Positions 20,911-32,054 of a stretch of 64,000 bases of DNA are shown here, one piece after another. The stretch spans positions 280,285,527-280,349,526 of the forward strand of contig OX336389.2 in NCBI GenBank assembly GCA_946902985.2. Direction: 5' to 3'. The DNA comes from Meconema thalassinum. Taxonomy: Eukaryota > Arthropoda > Insecta > Orthoptera > Tettigoniidae. The first letter of the stretch is position 1, and every line of letters begins with the position of its first letter. A program made the translations under genes and the position numbers. The notes under the pieces were generated by a model. That model was not told the DNA's origin and searched no databases. It saw only the letters and a program-made list of their open reading frames with translations.

Positions 20911-22513
20911 GGTATGTGTTCACGTTGAAAATAGCATTTTTGTGAAGTCTTTCAAACTTTTTCATTTTTTATTTTTTTCATTTTATGGAAGCCTGGTCTT
21001 TCTACTTAAAGAATATACTGTACTGTATGTAATTTATGTACATTAAACAAAAGCAAATGACCTTCAGAGAGGTTTAAAACCATAAGTGCATTGTCTCTGA
21101 ACTGAGAGTGGGCGTGGCCTGTTGGCAGGTAATATTTTAATTCAATTTCTTGTGAACAGTCAGTTTGAATTTGGCGCCCATAGTATGTTAGTTGCCTGAA
21201 TTGAACGTAGTTCAAGTTTTTATCACCAGATGATGTCCATGTAGCATTCCCTCCAAAAGGAACTGAGAAAACTGGTCCAAGATAAGAAATTAGGCGGGAA
21301 GGGAAAGTTGACTGGGAAACTCTTAGGTAAAATGCAGAAATATTTTGGGATAGCTCTACGCTCAGTAGAGAAATGCTATTTGGGCTACTCTCTACCACTT
21401 GACTGAGACTCAAGATCGTCCCACGCTTCACGGGTGTCCTGTTGGTAGTGACAGCTGGCGTGCATACCAGTGGGCAAAGGCCAAAAACAAACTGGAAGGA
21501 TATAAGCATAAACCAAGCATTTCTCTAGAGATTCTACATGCCGTAAAACCATTATATGAGAGACTGTGCGACCCATCTATATTGTCCAAGTGTCTATATG
21601 GCCCGACACAGAACAGCAATGAGTGTTTCAATGGAAAGGTGTGGCGGCGGTGTCCTAAAGGAACTTTTGTGGGGCTGGACACCCTCAGATTGGGAATGAT
21701 GCATGCTGTGTGCCATTTCAACTGTGGAAATACTGCAGACATAGAGAGTTTGACTAGAATGGACATACATCCTGGATATTACACCATGAGAGGAGCATTG
21801 AAGACAGATCAGGATCGGATAGCGAAGAGCTCTTACCACTCTACCCCTCAACAGAAACAGAGAAGAAGGTATCTGAGAGGGAGGAGGAAATTAAAAGAAG
21901 ATAAGAACACTAACTAGGAAGGAGTAACTTATGGAGATGGTCTGTTTTAAATAGCCAAGTAGGTGTGTGGAATGTGTGTCTTCAGAACATATTGTGTAAC
22001 TTCTTCCTTGATATTCACAAAACTAGTTTTTTATGCAAATTTCCAAATTCAAAACAAGATATCTCATTCAGTTTTTGACCTAAGATAATGAATAATATGT
22101 GAAATTAAAGGTAAGAAACTGTCAAATGTTGTATACTAGGATCATAAGGATAATTTGAGAATCTGAAATGTGGCCCAGAATTGAAAAAAAAATATAAGTA
22201 AAAAATAGAAATAACATAAAATTCATTACCAGTCCACTGAATTCAAGTGTAGCCTATCATCATATCTGTAGTATACAACATAACGTATAAAGGTGGCTTC
22301 AATTTGATACCTCATGCAAGTAGATTGTATTATTTGTTGAGGAGATACAATGTTTTGAAAATTTAGAAAAATGTTAATTCTTTTAAAATTTTCAGCACTT
22401 CAAATTTAAAAAAAATGTTTTTGTTGATTTATATTACTGCTGAATCCATCGTATACATTTCAAAATGAACAAATACGAATTGTAAAAGTTTACTTGCAAC
22501 GTGAACACATACC
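20911..22513 (+). mobile_element. TTAA-targeted transposon with Mutator/Kolobok-like transposase remnant
   Basis: The ends GGTATGTGTTCACGTTG (20911-20927) and their exact complement (22497-22513) are flanked by TTAA at 20907-20910 and 22514-22517. A TTAA duplication is typical of piggyBac and Kolobok elements. The coding remnant inside resembles the 'Mutator-like transposase domain' proteins of animals and not piggyBac, so Kolobok or a relative is the best guess. The 1603-bp element is AT-rich after 21920. Confidence 0.85.
21240..21917 (+). pseudogene. Mutator-like transposase, C-terminal region, frameshifted
   Basis: A first segment reads LRKLVQDKKLGGKGKLTG, LLGKMQKYFGIALRS in one frame. 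Near 21370 the frame shifts and continues RNAIWATLYHLTETQDRP, HGCPVGSDSWRAYQWAKA, YKHKPSISLEILHAVKPLYE, LSKCLYGPTQNSNECFN, HAVCHFNCGNTA, with a basic C-terminus and a stop at 21917. This order (GKGKLT, AIWAT, CP.G.DSW, KHKP.IS, TQN.NE.FN) is that of the Mutator-like transposase domain found in many invertebrate proteins, recalled from memory. The N-terminal half is absent and one frameshift separates the segments, so no active enzyme is expected. Confidence 0.82.
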
Positions 22514-22517
22514 TTAA

Positions 22518-22860
22518 ATGCGTGGCGCAGCGGTAACTTTCTCGTCTGCTGTGCTCAAGGTTGCAGGATCGAATCATGGCGCACTCAGTTGTCATTTAAG
22601 GTGCACAAATATGAGGAAGCTGTGTCAGTAGATTTACTGCCAGGTTAATGATTCTCTTCGGGGCAAAATTATTAATTAGACCCAAGTTAGCGGACGGCCT
22701 GTCACTATTCCCTGTTGTATCTGCTCACAAAGTGTGTTCAGCTTCCAGACACCGTCCTTGCGATGGTAGAGGAACGATCCCTCGCAGAGTCCGTGGGTGA
22801 AGTCGAGTAGGGAGGATATGCGATTTAAAGAATATATTTATTATTATTATTATTGTTATT
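22518..22860 (+). mobile_element. Chimeric SINE: F-type head, A-type tail
   Basis: The first part (GCGTGGCGCAGCGGTAAC, GGTTGCAGGATCGAATC, GTGTCAGTAGATTTACTG, CTTCGGGGCAAAATT) is SINE-F. From about 22678 the sequence is the SINE-A tail (GACCCAAGTTAGCGGACGG, TCGCAGAGTCCGTGGGTGA, GGGAGGATATGCGATTT), ending in a (TTA)n run. The joint falls at ATTAGACCC. Template switching or nesting could explain it. Confidence 0.8.
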
Positions 22861-24470
22861 ATTATTATTATTATTATATAATTCGTTGAGGCCATCTAGG
22901 ACCACGTTAAGTCTTGCTACACTTGGCAATAATCTTCGCTTTCCTGTGAGCCCAAAATTCCCTCATTCTCTGTGAGTGAGCCATCTTGCGCTCCACTGTC
23001 CAGGTGGTACCGTGTCTCCTTTTCGGTCTTGGTGTCTCATCTCGGGTTAGCCCATTAGTCAGTATCTTTTTGCGGAAGAGATCTCTATTGAAGGCATCGT
23101 CGGGTTTTAGAAGCAGCATTTTGAGGTCGTCTCTGGCATTTATAAACCAGGGCATTGTGGTTTTGGGTTTGGAGTAAAAAAAAGGAACAATCTGTTTAGT
23201 CAGCCTGTTTCCATCCATTCGTTTGAGATGACCGTAATACCGTGCCCACCTCTTACGGATCGTTTCTGTAATTTTCTCTATTTCACTGTAGACGTCTTTG
23301 TTGGATTTTTTATAATGGATGTCATTCTTGTAATTTTATCCCATTATACCTCTAACGAGTTTGCGCTCTTTTTTCTCCAGTTCTTCGAGGAGTCCTTTAT
23401 TAGCATTTAGGGATAGGGTTTCGGCTGCATACATAACTACTGGCTTCAGAACAGTTTCATAATGACGTAGTTAGGTATTTTTGGACAGGCATTTTTTGTT
23501 GTAGATTGAGCGCTATGTTTGATAGGCTATTTCGAGTTTGCGTACTCGTTCCTTGCGTGTTTCTTGGTCCAGTCCACATTTCATGATGATCTCTCCCAAG
23601 TACTTACATTTTTCCACTCGGTTGATCTTCCCGTATTTTGTCTGAAGTTTTGCTGGGGCATCTTTGATGTTAGTCATTACTTCTGTTTTTTCGAATGATA
23701 TCTGCAAGCCTGTTTGTTCAGCGATTTCTTTTAGAATGTCGATTTGCATCCTAACAGTTTCTACGTCGGTTGACAGAATAGCGATGTCATCAGCGAATGC
23801 TATACAGTCGACTATGATCCCCTTGGACTTTGTTCCCATTCTCAGGGGGCTATACTCAGCTTCTAATAATTTTTCTCGCCAGGCCCGAATGACCTTTTCG
23901 AGAACGCATTTGAAAAACATTGGAGAGAGCCCGTCACCTTGTCTGACTCCCGTTTTGACCTCAAAGGAATCCGACAGACATCCTAGGAACTTAACTTTGG
24001 ATTTTGTTTCAGTTAGGGTGGCTCTAATTAATGCCAGAAGTTTCTGGTCAACCCCGAATTCGTTGAGGATGTTCAACAGAACTTCGCGGTCTATCGAATC
24101 ATAAGCCTTCTTAAGGTCCACAAAGACTGACACGTACGGTTTGGACCTGATATTGCAAAATCTAATGATCGTTTTAAGGCTGTGGATCTGTTCGGCAGTT
24201 GAACGACCCTTTCTGAAGCCCTCTTGGTATTCTCCTATTTGATGCTCGACTTCGGCTTCTAATCGCTCCAGGATAGCAAGTGAGAGAATTTTGTATTTTA
24301 CCGGTAAGAGGGATATTCCTCTGTAGTTGTTGTCGTTTTTCATGCTGCCTTTCTTGTGTAATGGATGGATCAAGGCCGTTTTCGAATCTTCTGGTAGGAT
24401 TTCTTTTTTCCAAATTTGTTCTATTTGCTTCTGAAAGATTATTATTATTATTATTAATAATAATACTCAT
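22861..24470 (-). mobile_element. RTE-like non-LTR retrotransposon fragment between TTA tracts
   Basis: A (TTA)n run at about 22840-22875 adjoins the 3' end (minus strand). The 5'-truncated end at about 24437 abuts another TTA/TAA run. The body encodes RT and a C-terminal region. Clade is uncertain; the DGLSP variant of the usual QGxxLSP motif and the FADD box fit RTE-like elements. Confidence 0.8.
22907..24437 (-). pseudogene. LINE reverse transcriptase (FADD type), broken
   Basis: From 24373 downward the minus strand reads NNYRGISLLPVKYKILS, EGFRKGRSTAEQIHSLK, VFVDLKKAYDSIDREVL, GVRQGDGLSPMFF and the catalytic IAFADDIAILS, then KTEVMTNIKDAP and KCKYLGEIIMK in the thumb. The frame stops at 23513. 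The C-terminal domain continues in another frame (MDGNRLTKQIVPFF, FRKKILTNG) to 22907. RT motifs are intact for 286 codons, but the endonuclease part is missing and the middle is disrupted. Confidence 0.9.
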
Positions 24471-24734
24471 CTTTCCTGACTGCCGTGCAGAATATTGGTT
24501 TCATTGAATGAGGCATATAGTACAGCACACAGAAAGTGTAATGGAGAGGCATGAGATTAAAGGAGTCACCTTAAACTTTAGGGAGATGATTATGACGGGC
24601 AATCTATTAGTTCAAGCTGTTGGGTTCAAGTGACTGGAATGACAGTGGTATGTTAAACATTTCAAAACCTATGGAGGAGATTGTGCAGCATAAAATCTTG
24701 AACGCATAGAACATGGAGAGTAGACTGAAGAAGG
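24471..24734. other. No gene recognised
   Basis: Short unassigned stretch with no coding, TIR or SINE signal. Confidence 0.35.
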
Positions 24735-25030
24735 TCTCGGGATTCAAAGGTCCTGAGTTCGATTCCCAGCTCTGACAAGAAAATTATTTTGGTTTGTGGA
24801 TTGGAATGGCATACACCTCAGCTCTCCATGGTTTCCCACTTCTACTCCAGGCAAATGCCGGGATGGTCCCTAACTTCTTAAGGCGATGGCTACCTCCTTC
24901 CAAATTCTAGCCTCAGTTACAAATAATGCATACACTACTGCAGCCGTCACAATGACACAGATGTCATACACACACCCATGTACACGGGATGCATGACCAC
25001 AGTGTTGCAAATCCCCTAATGAATCAACAA
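24735..25030 (+). mobile_element. SINE-C copy
   Basis: B-box-like GAGTTCGATTCCCAGCTC near 24757 is followed by GTTTCCCACTTCTACTCC, GGCAAATGCCGGGATGGTCC, AAGGCGATGGCTACC and a 3' section ending near AATCCCCTAATGAA. Confidence 0.85.
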
Positions 25031-25339
25031 CAAAAGAGACGTGAAAGGGAAGACTCGGGAAGGAGGAAAAGAAACAATACATTGAATGCAACATACAGGG
25101 TTCGAGCGAGTCACCGGGAAGTGGTTTACTGATCAAAATTGTATTAAAATATGTTTGTTTAATTTAGTCCTGCCGATATCTCAATGAACTGAGGAACCTT
25201 AACAAACAAGACTACCGTACGTAAATAAGACACCATTCAGGTATGTGCCTAATTGATATGGTTTTAGTTTTTTATGTTTCCCCCGATTTTTTCTTGCTAT
25301 TAACAGGCTTGTGTACAATACTGCTGGTCAACCCAAAAA

Positions 25340-26376
25340 GTATACAATTATTGTTGAATTCTTTCGTTAGAAGCAGATTAGAATATGCATCCTGCATCTG
25401 GAATCACTGGTATTTGAATCACAATAGTGAAATTGAAATGGTTCAAAATAAATTCCTAAGATATCTGCCGTAAACAATCACTGGTATTTGTCCAAAATAT
25501 GATAGCTATGGAAATCTTCTAAGTTACTTAAATTATAAATCTGTTGCTAACACAAGAAAAATTGCAATTCTGTCTTCAAGGTACTCAGTAACCTTTTGTA
25601 TAGTCGGAATTTAATATCACAGTTTATTTTACGTGTCCTACCTCCCTCAACTCGACCTAAGTTTATTACATTTTACTGCCCAAGAACTAGACATGAACAG
25701 CATAAATATTCCCCAATAGTGTCATTCAATTATATATATATTTTTTTTTAGCGTATGGCTTTTAGTGCCGGGAGTGTCCGAGGACACGTTCGGCTCGCCA
25801 GGTTTGTAGCTGCTTCGAGACGGACACCCAATGGGTGAGCTACAAGTACCGTTGGGGAGGGAAGGAGGGAAGTTGGAATGTAAGGACGAGGAGTTGGAAG
25901 GTAGCGGCTGTGGCCTATAGTTAGGGACCAACCCCGGCATTTGCCTGGAAGGAAGATGGGAAACCACCGAAGACCATCTTCAAGGTTGCCGGCGGGGGGA
26001 TTCGAACCTCCTCGCCTCCCGGATGTGAGTGACTGCCATCAGTCATGCCGTAACCACCACGGCTAACTCACCCGGTAATTATACAATGAACATTCAATAG
26101 CAACCAACCTTGACTTATTCAGTTACACGTAGGCCTATAGTTCCTTTGTCTCTGCCTGCTGTGCGATCATATGAACTCGTGCATTCCACTTACCAATTTC
26201 CTGTCCAGAATTATTTCATTTTCGTATTTAGTTGTAGAATTAATTTAGATTACAATCTCAAAACTATGCCTGTCATTTATATTATAATTTTATTGAATTG
26301 TGTAACCAAATGTACATGTGTTTCTTTTTTATTAGATATATGCCTGTCAGAAGCACAATAAATAAAAGAACAACAA
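25340..26376 (+). pseudogene. LINE C-terminal fragment, split by SINE-D
   Basis: The plus-strand frame LLNSFVRSRLEYASCIW, NSEIEMVQNKFLRYL is the region after the RT domain of Jockey/CR1-type LINEs. It decays after 25473 (PKFITFYCPRTR-like sequence remains near 25650) and resumes past the SINE-D at 26077, running AT-rich to an AATAAA at about 26369. No catalytic motif is left. Confidence 0.7.
25728..26083 (-). mobile_element. SINE-D, full length
   Basis: The element at 25735-26076 is flanked by AATTATA (25728-25734 and 26077-26083). A T-run at the left end is its reversed poly-A tail. The reversed head at the right contains GGGGGATTCGAACCTCCTCG (B-box) and ends at ACTCACCCGGT. The body includes ACACCCAATGGGTGAGCTAC. 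The plus-strand copy at 28505-28852 is its mirror. Confidence 0.92.
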
Positions 26377-27129
26377 ACAATGATCAGGTGCGGATCTATA
26401 GTTTGGCTTTGGGGGGAGGGGGGGCCCGGGGTCAGAGAATCGAAATTGTTAAGAAAAATGGTATTACTATAAACGCAATCACAAAATAACCAAATGTACA
26501 AAACCAGACCAATTTTTTTTACAAGCTACATGGATAGAAATTTGATGCGTTTAGCGTACCAAAAATATTCGTACAAATTGCAACGGCGTGTTCTGCGACT
26601 TTAACATCGAGCTTCGAGAAAATTATCAAGGTACGTTACAGTTTCGGCAAGTCGAGTTGGTACCGACAAAGGGGGAAACTCACAGCTTAAATTGCCAACC
26701 AAGCTTGCAGTTTGGACGTCGACAAAAATTTTTGGTGTGAAAAAAAGCCCCAAATTCATATCCGTGCATTGCTGCACATTCATCGTGACATCACTATAAA
26801 TATCGATTCGGTAATAACAAGGTTTGCTAAACAAAATAGACGAGTTGATTTTGTTATATAAATAATCGTTTTTATATAATAGGTATGAAGTTGTAAATAT
26901 GTACACTTGTAACAGAACATAATAATTGCAATAAATATATTTTCAGTATTGAATAAAATGAAAAAAACTGTTTTTCAGTTAAAATTCGTTAAGTTTTATT
27001 TATCTGGTTCTTGTGTTTTCGTTTTCTGAGTTTGCAAAAAAAATTGGTCTCCCGTTGGGGGGGGGGGGGGGGGTCCATGACCCCCGTGACCTCCCCCCCC
27101 CCCTCCTTGAATCCGCGCCTGACAATGAT
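26377..27129. mobile_element. hAT non-autonomous element with 8-bp duplication
   Basis: The element at 26385-27121 (737 bp) starts CAGGTGCGGAT and ends ATCCGCGCCTG. The exact 8-bp target duplication ACAATGAT lies at 26377-26384 and 27122-27129. G runs near the left end (26411-26421) and long G and C runs near the right end (27057-27111) sit just inside the termini. An internal 101-codon minus frame (26601-26906) resembles nothing known to me. Confidence 0.94.
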
Positions 27130-27224
27130 CACATTCAAAACATTGTCCAGATAAAAATCTGAAGTTTCTAAACATTTTACAAAGAATTTCATTTGTGAAA
27201 ATATTATTTTTAAAATTGAGGAAA

Positions 27225-27655
27225 TCAGTGGAAAAGGGGCACATGCCACATAGCAATGGTTTTTAATTTTTCTACACCTTGAGATGAATCCTGTCATTTC
27301 CTGCAGTTTTAATGACTTTTCTGAATAATAGCATGTGCCTAATTCTCACCAGAAGCATTTATAGCCTATTATCAGTAAATTTTCTTGCAGGGTAGAGGTC
27401 CAGAGAAAGATAGGCCCATGTCACATGATGAACAATAATACCACCAGGTGAATCAGCTGCCCCTATTAATATTGTTTTATGCAGCCCAATTAGCGTTGTT
27501 ATCAGGAAGGACGATATTTCTCTCCTTGATTCCCGTATGGTGTTAATCTACTGCAAGCATATTCCGCAAACGATGCTGAACACTATTATTTTTCCCTCGA
27601 TGTGACTACACACTAAGAAAATAGACTTTTGTGGCATGTGCCCCTCTTCCACTGA
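27225..27655. repeat. 431-bp inverted-repeat unit
   Basis: Segments 27225-27250 (TCAGTGGAAAAGGGGCACAT...) and 27630-27655 are inverted copies with one mismatch in 26. There is no target duplication or known terminal motif, and the interior is AT-rich and non-coding. It may be a MITE or a short foldback. Confidence 0.7.
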
Positions 27656-27829
27656 GCCTCTCGATTACGGAAGGTGGATTTCAACTTAATATTTCACCGA
27701 TTATGCAGAAAACGCCTTAGAAATCTTACATAAGAATTTTTCCGTAATCTGACCACTAGTTTATGAAAAAAGTGTACCTAATTGGATTAGAAAGAAATGT
27801 TTCGTGAATGGCTTTAAAGTATATATTTT

Positions 27830-28226
27830 GTTGTTGTTGATTCTTTGGGGGCTTTGCGCATCGTGGTTATGTAGCCCCCTGTATTTGTGTGTGTGTGTAA
27901 TTTGTCTGATAGCCCGTGTTATCGTGATGGCTGTATTAGTGTGTGTATTTGTAATTCCGATGAGGATTGGGAAGGAAGCGGCCGTAGGCTTAAAATAGGA
28001 ACCATCCCGGCATTTGCCTGGAGTAGAAGTGGAAAACCACGGAAACCCACTTCTTAGATGGCTAGGTAGGAATCGAACCCACCTCTTCTCAGTTTTGCCT
28101 CACGAGGCTGAGTGTATCCCGTTCCAGCCCTCAGAAACGAATTAAATTTCTTGGCAGAGCTGGGAATCGAACTCGGACCATCGCGGTCACAGCCGAGAAT
28201 GCTAGCCACTATGCGACAAAGTGGAC
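27830..28226 (-). mobile_element. SINE-C, dimeric, reverse orientation
   Basis: Reading leftward: a head with B-box GGGAATCGAACTCGGACC (28164), a second module with GGAATCGAACCCACCTC (28069), the core GGCATTTGCCTGGAGTAGAAG, and a 3' section with GATAGCCCGTGTTATCGTG, GTAGCCCCC and a TTG-rich end. Confidence 0.87.
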
Positions 28227-28319
28227 CTTATTATACTGTATATTTTAACTTCAGTTAAATTACTAGCTTAAGTGGAAGTTGAAAAATATATATATATATT
28301 CACTACTGTTTAAAAGTAG

Positions 28320-29020
28320 AGCCTCCGTGGCTTAGGCGGAAGCACGCCGGCCTCTCAACGCTGAGTCCGTGGTTCAAATCCCGGTCACTCCAAGTGTGAT
28401 TTTTGTTGGACAAAACGGAGGCAGACAGGTTTCTCTCCGGGTACTCCGGTTCTCCCTGTTAACACTTTGATTCCAGCAACACTCTCCACTATCATTTCTT
28501 TTCATACCGGGTGAGTTAACCGTGGTCGTTACGGTATGGCTGCAGGCAGTCGTTCACATCCGGGAGGCGAGGAGGTTCGAGTCCCCCCGCCGGCAACCTT
28601 GAAGATGGTTTTCTGTGGTTTCCCATCTTCCTTCCAGACAAATGCCGGGGTTGGTCCCTAATTATAGGCCACAACCGCTACCTTCCAATTCCTCGTCCTT
28701 ACATTAACACTTTCCTCCCCAGACGACACTCCACACGCGACGGTACTTGTAGCTCACCCAATGGGTGTCCGTATAGAAGCAGCTACAAAACTCAGGCGAG
28801 TCAAACATGTCCTCGGACACTCCCGGCACTAAAACCCATACGCTAAAAAAAAAGAGTCATTTCATCTGTAATTCATTTAATCATTGCCCCAGAGGAGTGC
28901 GACAGGCTTCGGCAGCTGGCACAGTTCATATCCTCGCCGCTAAATGGGGGCTTCATTCATCCATCCCTGACCCGGTCGGTCGACTGGAAGCAGGCTGTGG
29001 ATTTTTCATTTCACTGTCTA
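28320..29020 (+). mobile_element. SINE-B split by SINE-D
   Basis: The head and first half (GCCTCCGTGGCTTAGGCGG, GTGGTTCAAATCCCGGTCAC, ACTCCGGTTCTCCCTG) run to about 28500. The second half (AATTCATTTAATCATTGCCC, CCTGACCCGGTCGGTCGACT, GGAAGCAGGCTGTGG) resumes at 28856. Together they match the unbroken copy at 19191-19528. Confidence 0.87.
28505..28852 (+). mobile_element. SINE-D nested in SINE-B
   Basis: It starts ACCGGGTGAGTTAACCGTGG, has B-box GAGGTTCGAGTCCCCCCGCC, the core GGTTTCCCATCTTCC and the tail CACTCCCGGCACTAAAACCC, and ends in an A-run. It is the sense-strand counterpart of 25735-26076. Confidence 0.9.
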
Positions 29021-29917
29021 AAAGTGTTCGCATTCATCTCATCAAGCACATTATAAACAACATTAGCAAGAACGATTTCTCAAAATGTCGGCGTGCAGTC
29101 TCATCAAGAAAGCACTGCCCACGTCTTTTGGCGTCAGGGTGGATAGGAAAAGGACGTGCCCTGTATTATAAATCAACTGATTGCATCATTCAAACGATCT
29201 ATTTAGCATTCGCCCGAAGGAAGGCTACGCTAATATTTTGTAGGCATGGCAGGACAGACGAGGTGTCGCCTTAGACAGGTTGCTTGGCTTTATGAGGATG
29301 TGTCTGTTCGTGCTTGGGCAGGACTCCACCCCATACCTCATCAGTATGCTCCCTGTTGTGGACAATGTGCAATCCAGGGGATCCAACCACCAGCCAATAG
29401 CCGAGTAGGATCGCTAAGTGCGTAGCGCCAATCACGACCAGGCAATCCCATTTACAAGTGGCAGTGGCATCATCGATTTTCTTGGCTCGGCGCTACGTGT
29501 CTCCATAAAGGGCAAAGCGGGGGCGTTAGTTATGTCGCGGCTACAGTGTGCAGACGCGCCTTCATGGAGGTCAATGAGTTGTGCTTCAACCCCAGAGTAA
29601 CGACAAATCACTGCGATTTAGGTGGTATTGAAGTAGTTTCACTTGAGACGAGGGCCGAGGCTCTGTGGAAGCCATAGAGCGTTCCCAACCTTGTGCTAGC
29701 GAGCACCACGTTGCTCTTTAAATGAAATTTAGTGCTCTCATCATACGAGCCATAACGTGATCACCAGCACAAGATCCATTCTCATATACAAATTCTGTTG
29801 CACAAACCAGAATTATAGTGTTTTCATTACAAGTTTTGACAGTCAGAAATGTTATCGTCATATGAAATAGCATTTTCAATCTACAGTAAAATAATTGGAC
29901 ATCCCTGTTTTGCAAGT
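29021..29917. other. No gene or element recognised
   Basis: Locally GC-richer sequence with short frames. I see no domain, TIR, SINE box or tandem repeat, and cannot exclude an exon. Confidence 0.4.
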
Positions 29918-30200
29918 AAGGGGGCTGCGTGGCGCTGTCGGCACTGAGCTTCCAATTGAAAGGGAGTGGGTTCGATCCCCACCCAGGTAGTGGATTTTAG
30001 AAACAAAGCTACCACTCTCGGAAACGCAAATAGCCTTGGGGTTCACTCAGCCTACACCAGAAATAAGTACCAGGGTAATTCCTGGGAGCAAAGACGGCCG
30101 GGCTTGGAGCTGACAACTCCATCCCATCTAGTGCCGATGTCACAAAGAGTGGAAGCCTCTACCTTCCACTACTCCCAGGGCCTCCATGGCCTGTAAGGAG
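29918..30200 (+). mobile_element. SINE-G copy
   Basis: The tRNA-like head GGGGCTGCGTGGCGCTGTCG...AGTGGGTTCGATCCCCACCC is followed by TGGATTTTAGAAACAAAGC, TTCACTCAGCC and ends near GGGCCTCCATGGCCTG. Confidence 0.78.
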
Positions 30201-30223
30201 TTGGCTTTGAATTTGTTTTGCAA

Positions 30224-30450
30224 GTAGCATGGAATTTGCTGATTCGACTCTACACATAAATGTATGGTACATAACTTAAGGCCACGGGTGCCTCCTCCCC
30301 AATTATAGCCTTAATTACAAATACGTAGACTATAGTAAACACACTACTACAAACACACCTGTAACACATGTTATGATACGAATTCAACACACACCCAAGT
30401 ACAGGGAGCTGAACTGTCTAGGCTACGTAGTCCCAAACCCCTAAAATTGA
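30224..30450 (+). mobile_element. SINE-C 3' half
   Basis: TTAAGGCCACGGGTGCCTCC, TAACACATGTTATGATACG and CCCAAACCCCTAAAATTGAA match the tail of SINE-C. The head is absent. Confidence 0.7.
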
Positions 30451-30519
30451 AACAATAAAAACAGCATCGATTTATGAGCTTCTTTCCTAACCACTCCCCT
30501 CTGGTGTTCTCGCCAAGCT

Positions 30520-30800
30520 AAGGAAGAGGTTGTTGTTAAGTCATCTTGCTCATCAGCCCCATGAACTTGTCTGATAACATGTGTTTCTGTGATGACTGCA
30601 GTAGTGAATGTAGCTGTCATATGGACAGGGATGATGTGGGTGTCCCAGGACTTGAAATAAGGTACTATCCTGGCATTTGTCTGGAGGAAATGTGTAAAAC
30701 CCCGTGGAAAAGCACAGTCAGGATGGCCCTTGTCAGCGCCGGGATTCAAACCTCCGATTTCCGTAATTGTTGCAGTTCCCATCAAGGTCGTGGTTAGCGA
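30520..30800 (-). mobile_element. SINE, reverse orientation (reference copy for 9.5-11.2 kb)
   Basis: GTCTGATAACATGTGTTTC, GGACTTGAAATAAGGTACTA, GGCATTTGTCTGGAGG and the reversed B-box CCGGGATTCAAACCTCCG occur in order. Its right end is the tRNA-like head. Confidence 0.75.
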
Positions 30801-31009
30801 TTTAACACGATTGGCTACGCAAGTGGGGCATAATATCAGTTACGCATTTTAAACGTGATAGACTGTGTAAACAGACATTGTATGTAAAATTAAACAATTC
30901 ATTATGCTGTTGGAAAATCTAATGAGTTATTTTCAAGGGGAACACGTGATCTTGCTTGTTACATCTACAGCCTACAATCTTTCAGGTGATACCGAGCTGA
31001 GGGGGTCAA

Positions 31010-31480
31010 TTAGGAAAATTCTATCAGGGGAAGTTGCCTGAGGCGTGTTTCTCTGCCCCCCACTCCAAAATGGACGTGGTAGTAAATATTGTCGGAATAT
31101 GTCAACCTGCGCTAATCTTCACAGTGTTCTTCACCGTCTACTCTTGTTGTGCTCTTCTTTGTTGTGCTAGTGTTTTCCGTGAATCTCTATTCCCAATATT
31201 TATTTAATCTCTTCTCTTGTTGTTCCTCCCTTAACCTGTGAAAATGTGCATTTTACATCCCCCTAATATGTACTGTAAATAACGTAATCATTGCTCGATT
31301 CTCTCACTAGTTGCCATCTTGTGTACATATGTAAATATAACGCAGTGTATAGGCTATAGTGGGGGCTCTGACGCATCCCGAATGCGAAGAGGGGTTTCGC
31401 TCTTTTCAGAGACTCCCTTCAGTGTACTGTAAATATAGTGTAAGGCACTGATGAATAAATATGAAATGAAATGAAATCTC
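31010..31480 (+). mobile_element. LINE 3' UTR with (GAAAT)n tail
   Basis: The terminal segment (GGGGTTTCGCTCTTTTCAGA, GACTCCCTTCAGTGTACTG, GTAAGGCACTGATGAATAAA) ends in ATGAAATGAAATGAAAT. An inverted partial copy of the same end sits at 62801-62883. No coding part is attached here. Confidence 0.72.
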
Positions 31481-32054
31481 AAAGATTCATTTTCATGTTT
31501 TGACATTTTTCACATTCATGGATTTCTTTAGCCTTGCACATAAAGGTCAAGTTCGGTAATTTTCTTTGTTTTTAACTGTTCTATTCAGATCTGCACACTT
31601 TAATGTGTAAGTTGTAGCTTCATAAAAGAAAGTCTTCGTAGGCAAGTTATAGCCAACGATATCGTTGGAATCAAACTGCTTATATGTATTCTGTTACAAA
31701 ACAAGGGGTATTCGCAAATAAATGGGCAGACCATTCCTTGTTTGAACTCCTCCACTTTTGGCCCCGTTGTGACAACTATCACTTACCAAATGTATAGTTT
31801 CCTATAACTCACAATTCTCCACTTCTTTGACTGTACATGTATAACAAGTTAGGTGCACTGATAATACCTACGGAAATCCCTTATTCAACATTTCTGGAGA
31901 GATTGTCTACCCCCACTCTCTTCCCAAACCCATTAGCGTTAGCTGATTGTACTCTCTGGGTTCAACCCAATTAGGACAGTTCGACCATCCTGAATCTTTC
32001 CTTGTTGCACAGTAATTGATACATTTATATGTATTATCAAGTGGTCAAATGATC
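31481..32054. other. No gene recognised
   Basis: AT-rich stretch between a LINE tail and a LINE coding fragment, without recognisable content. Confidence 0.35.

Noticed and set aside
21006..21509. 167-codon minus-strand frame in the TTAA element
   Set aside because: It is antisense to the recognisable Mutator-like coding sequence on the plus strand and has no domain of its own.
28807..29274. 155-codon frame as a host exon
   Set aside because: It begins inside SINE-D and continues through SINE-B. The remaining part has no recognisable domain.
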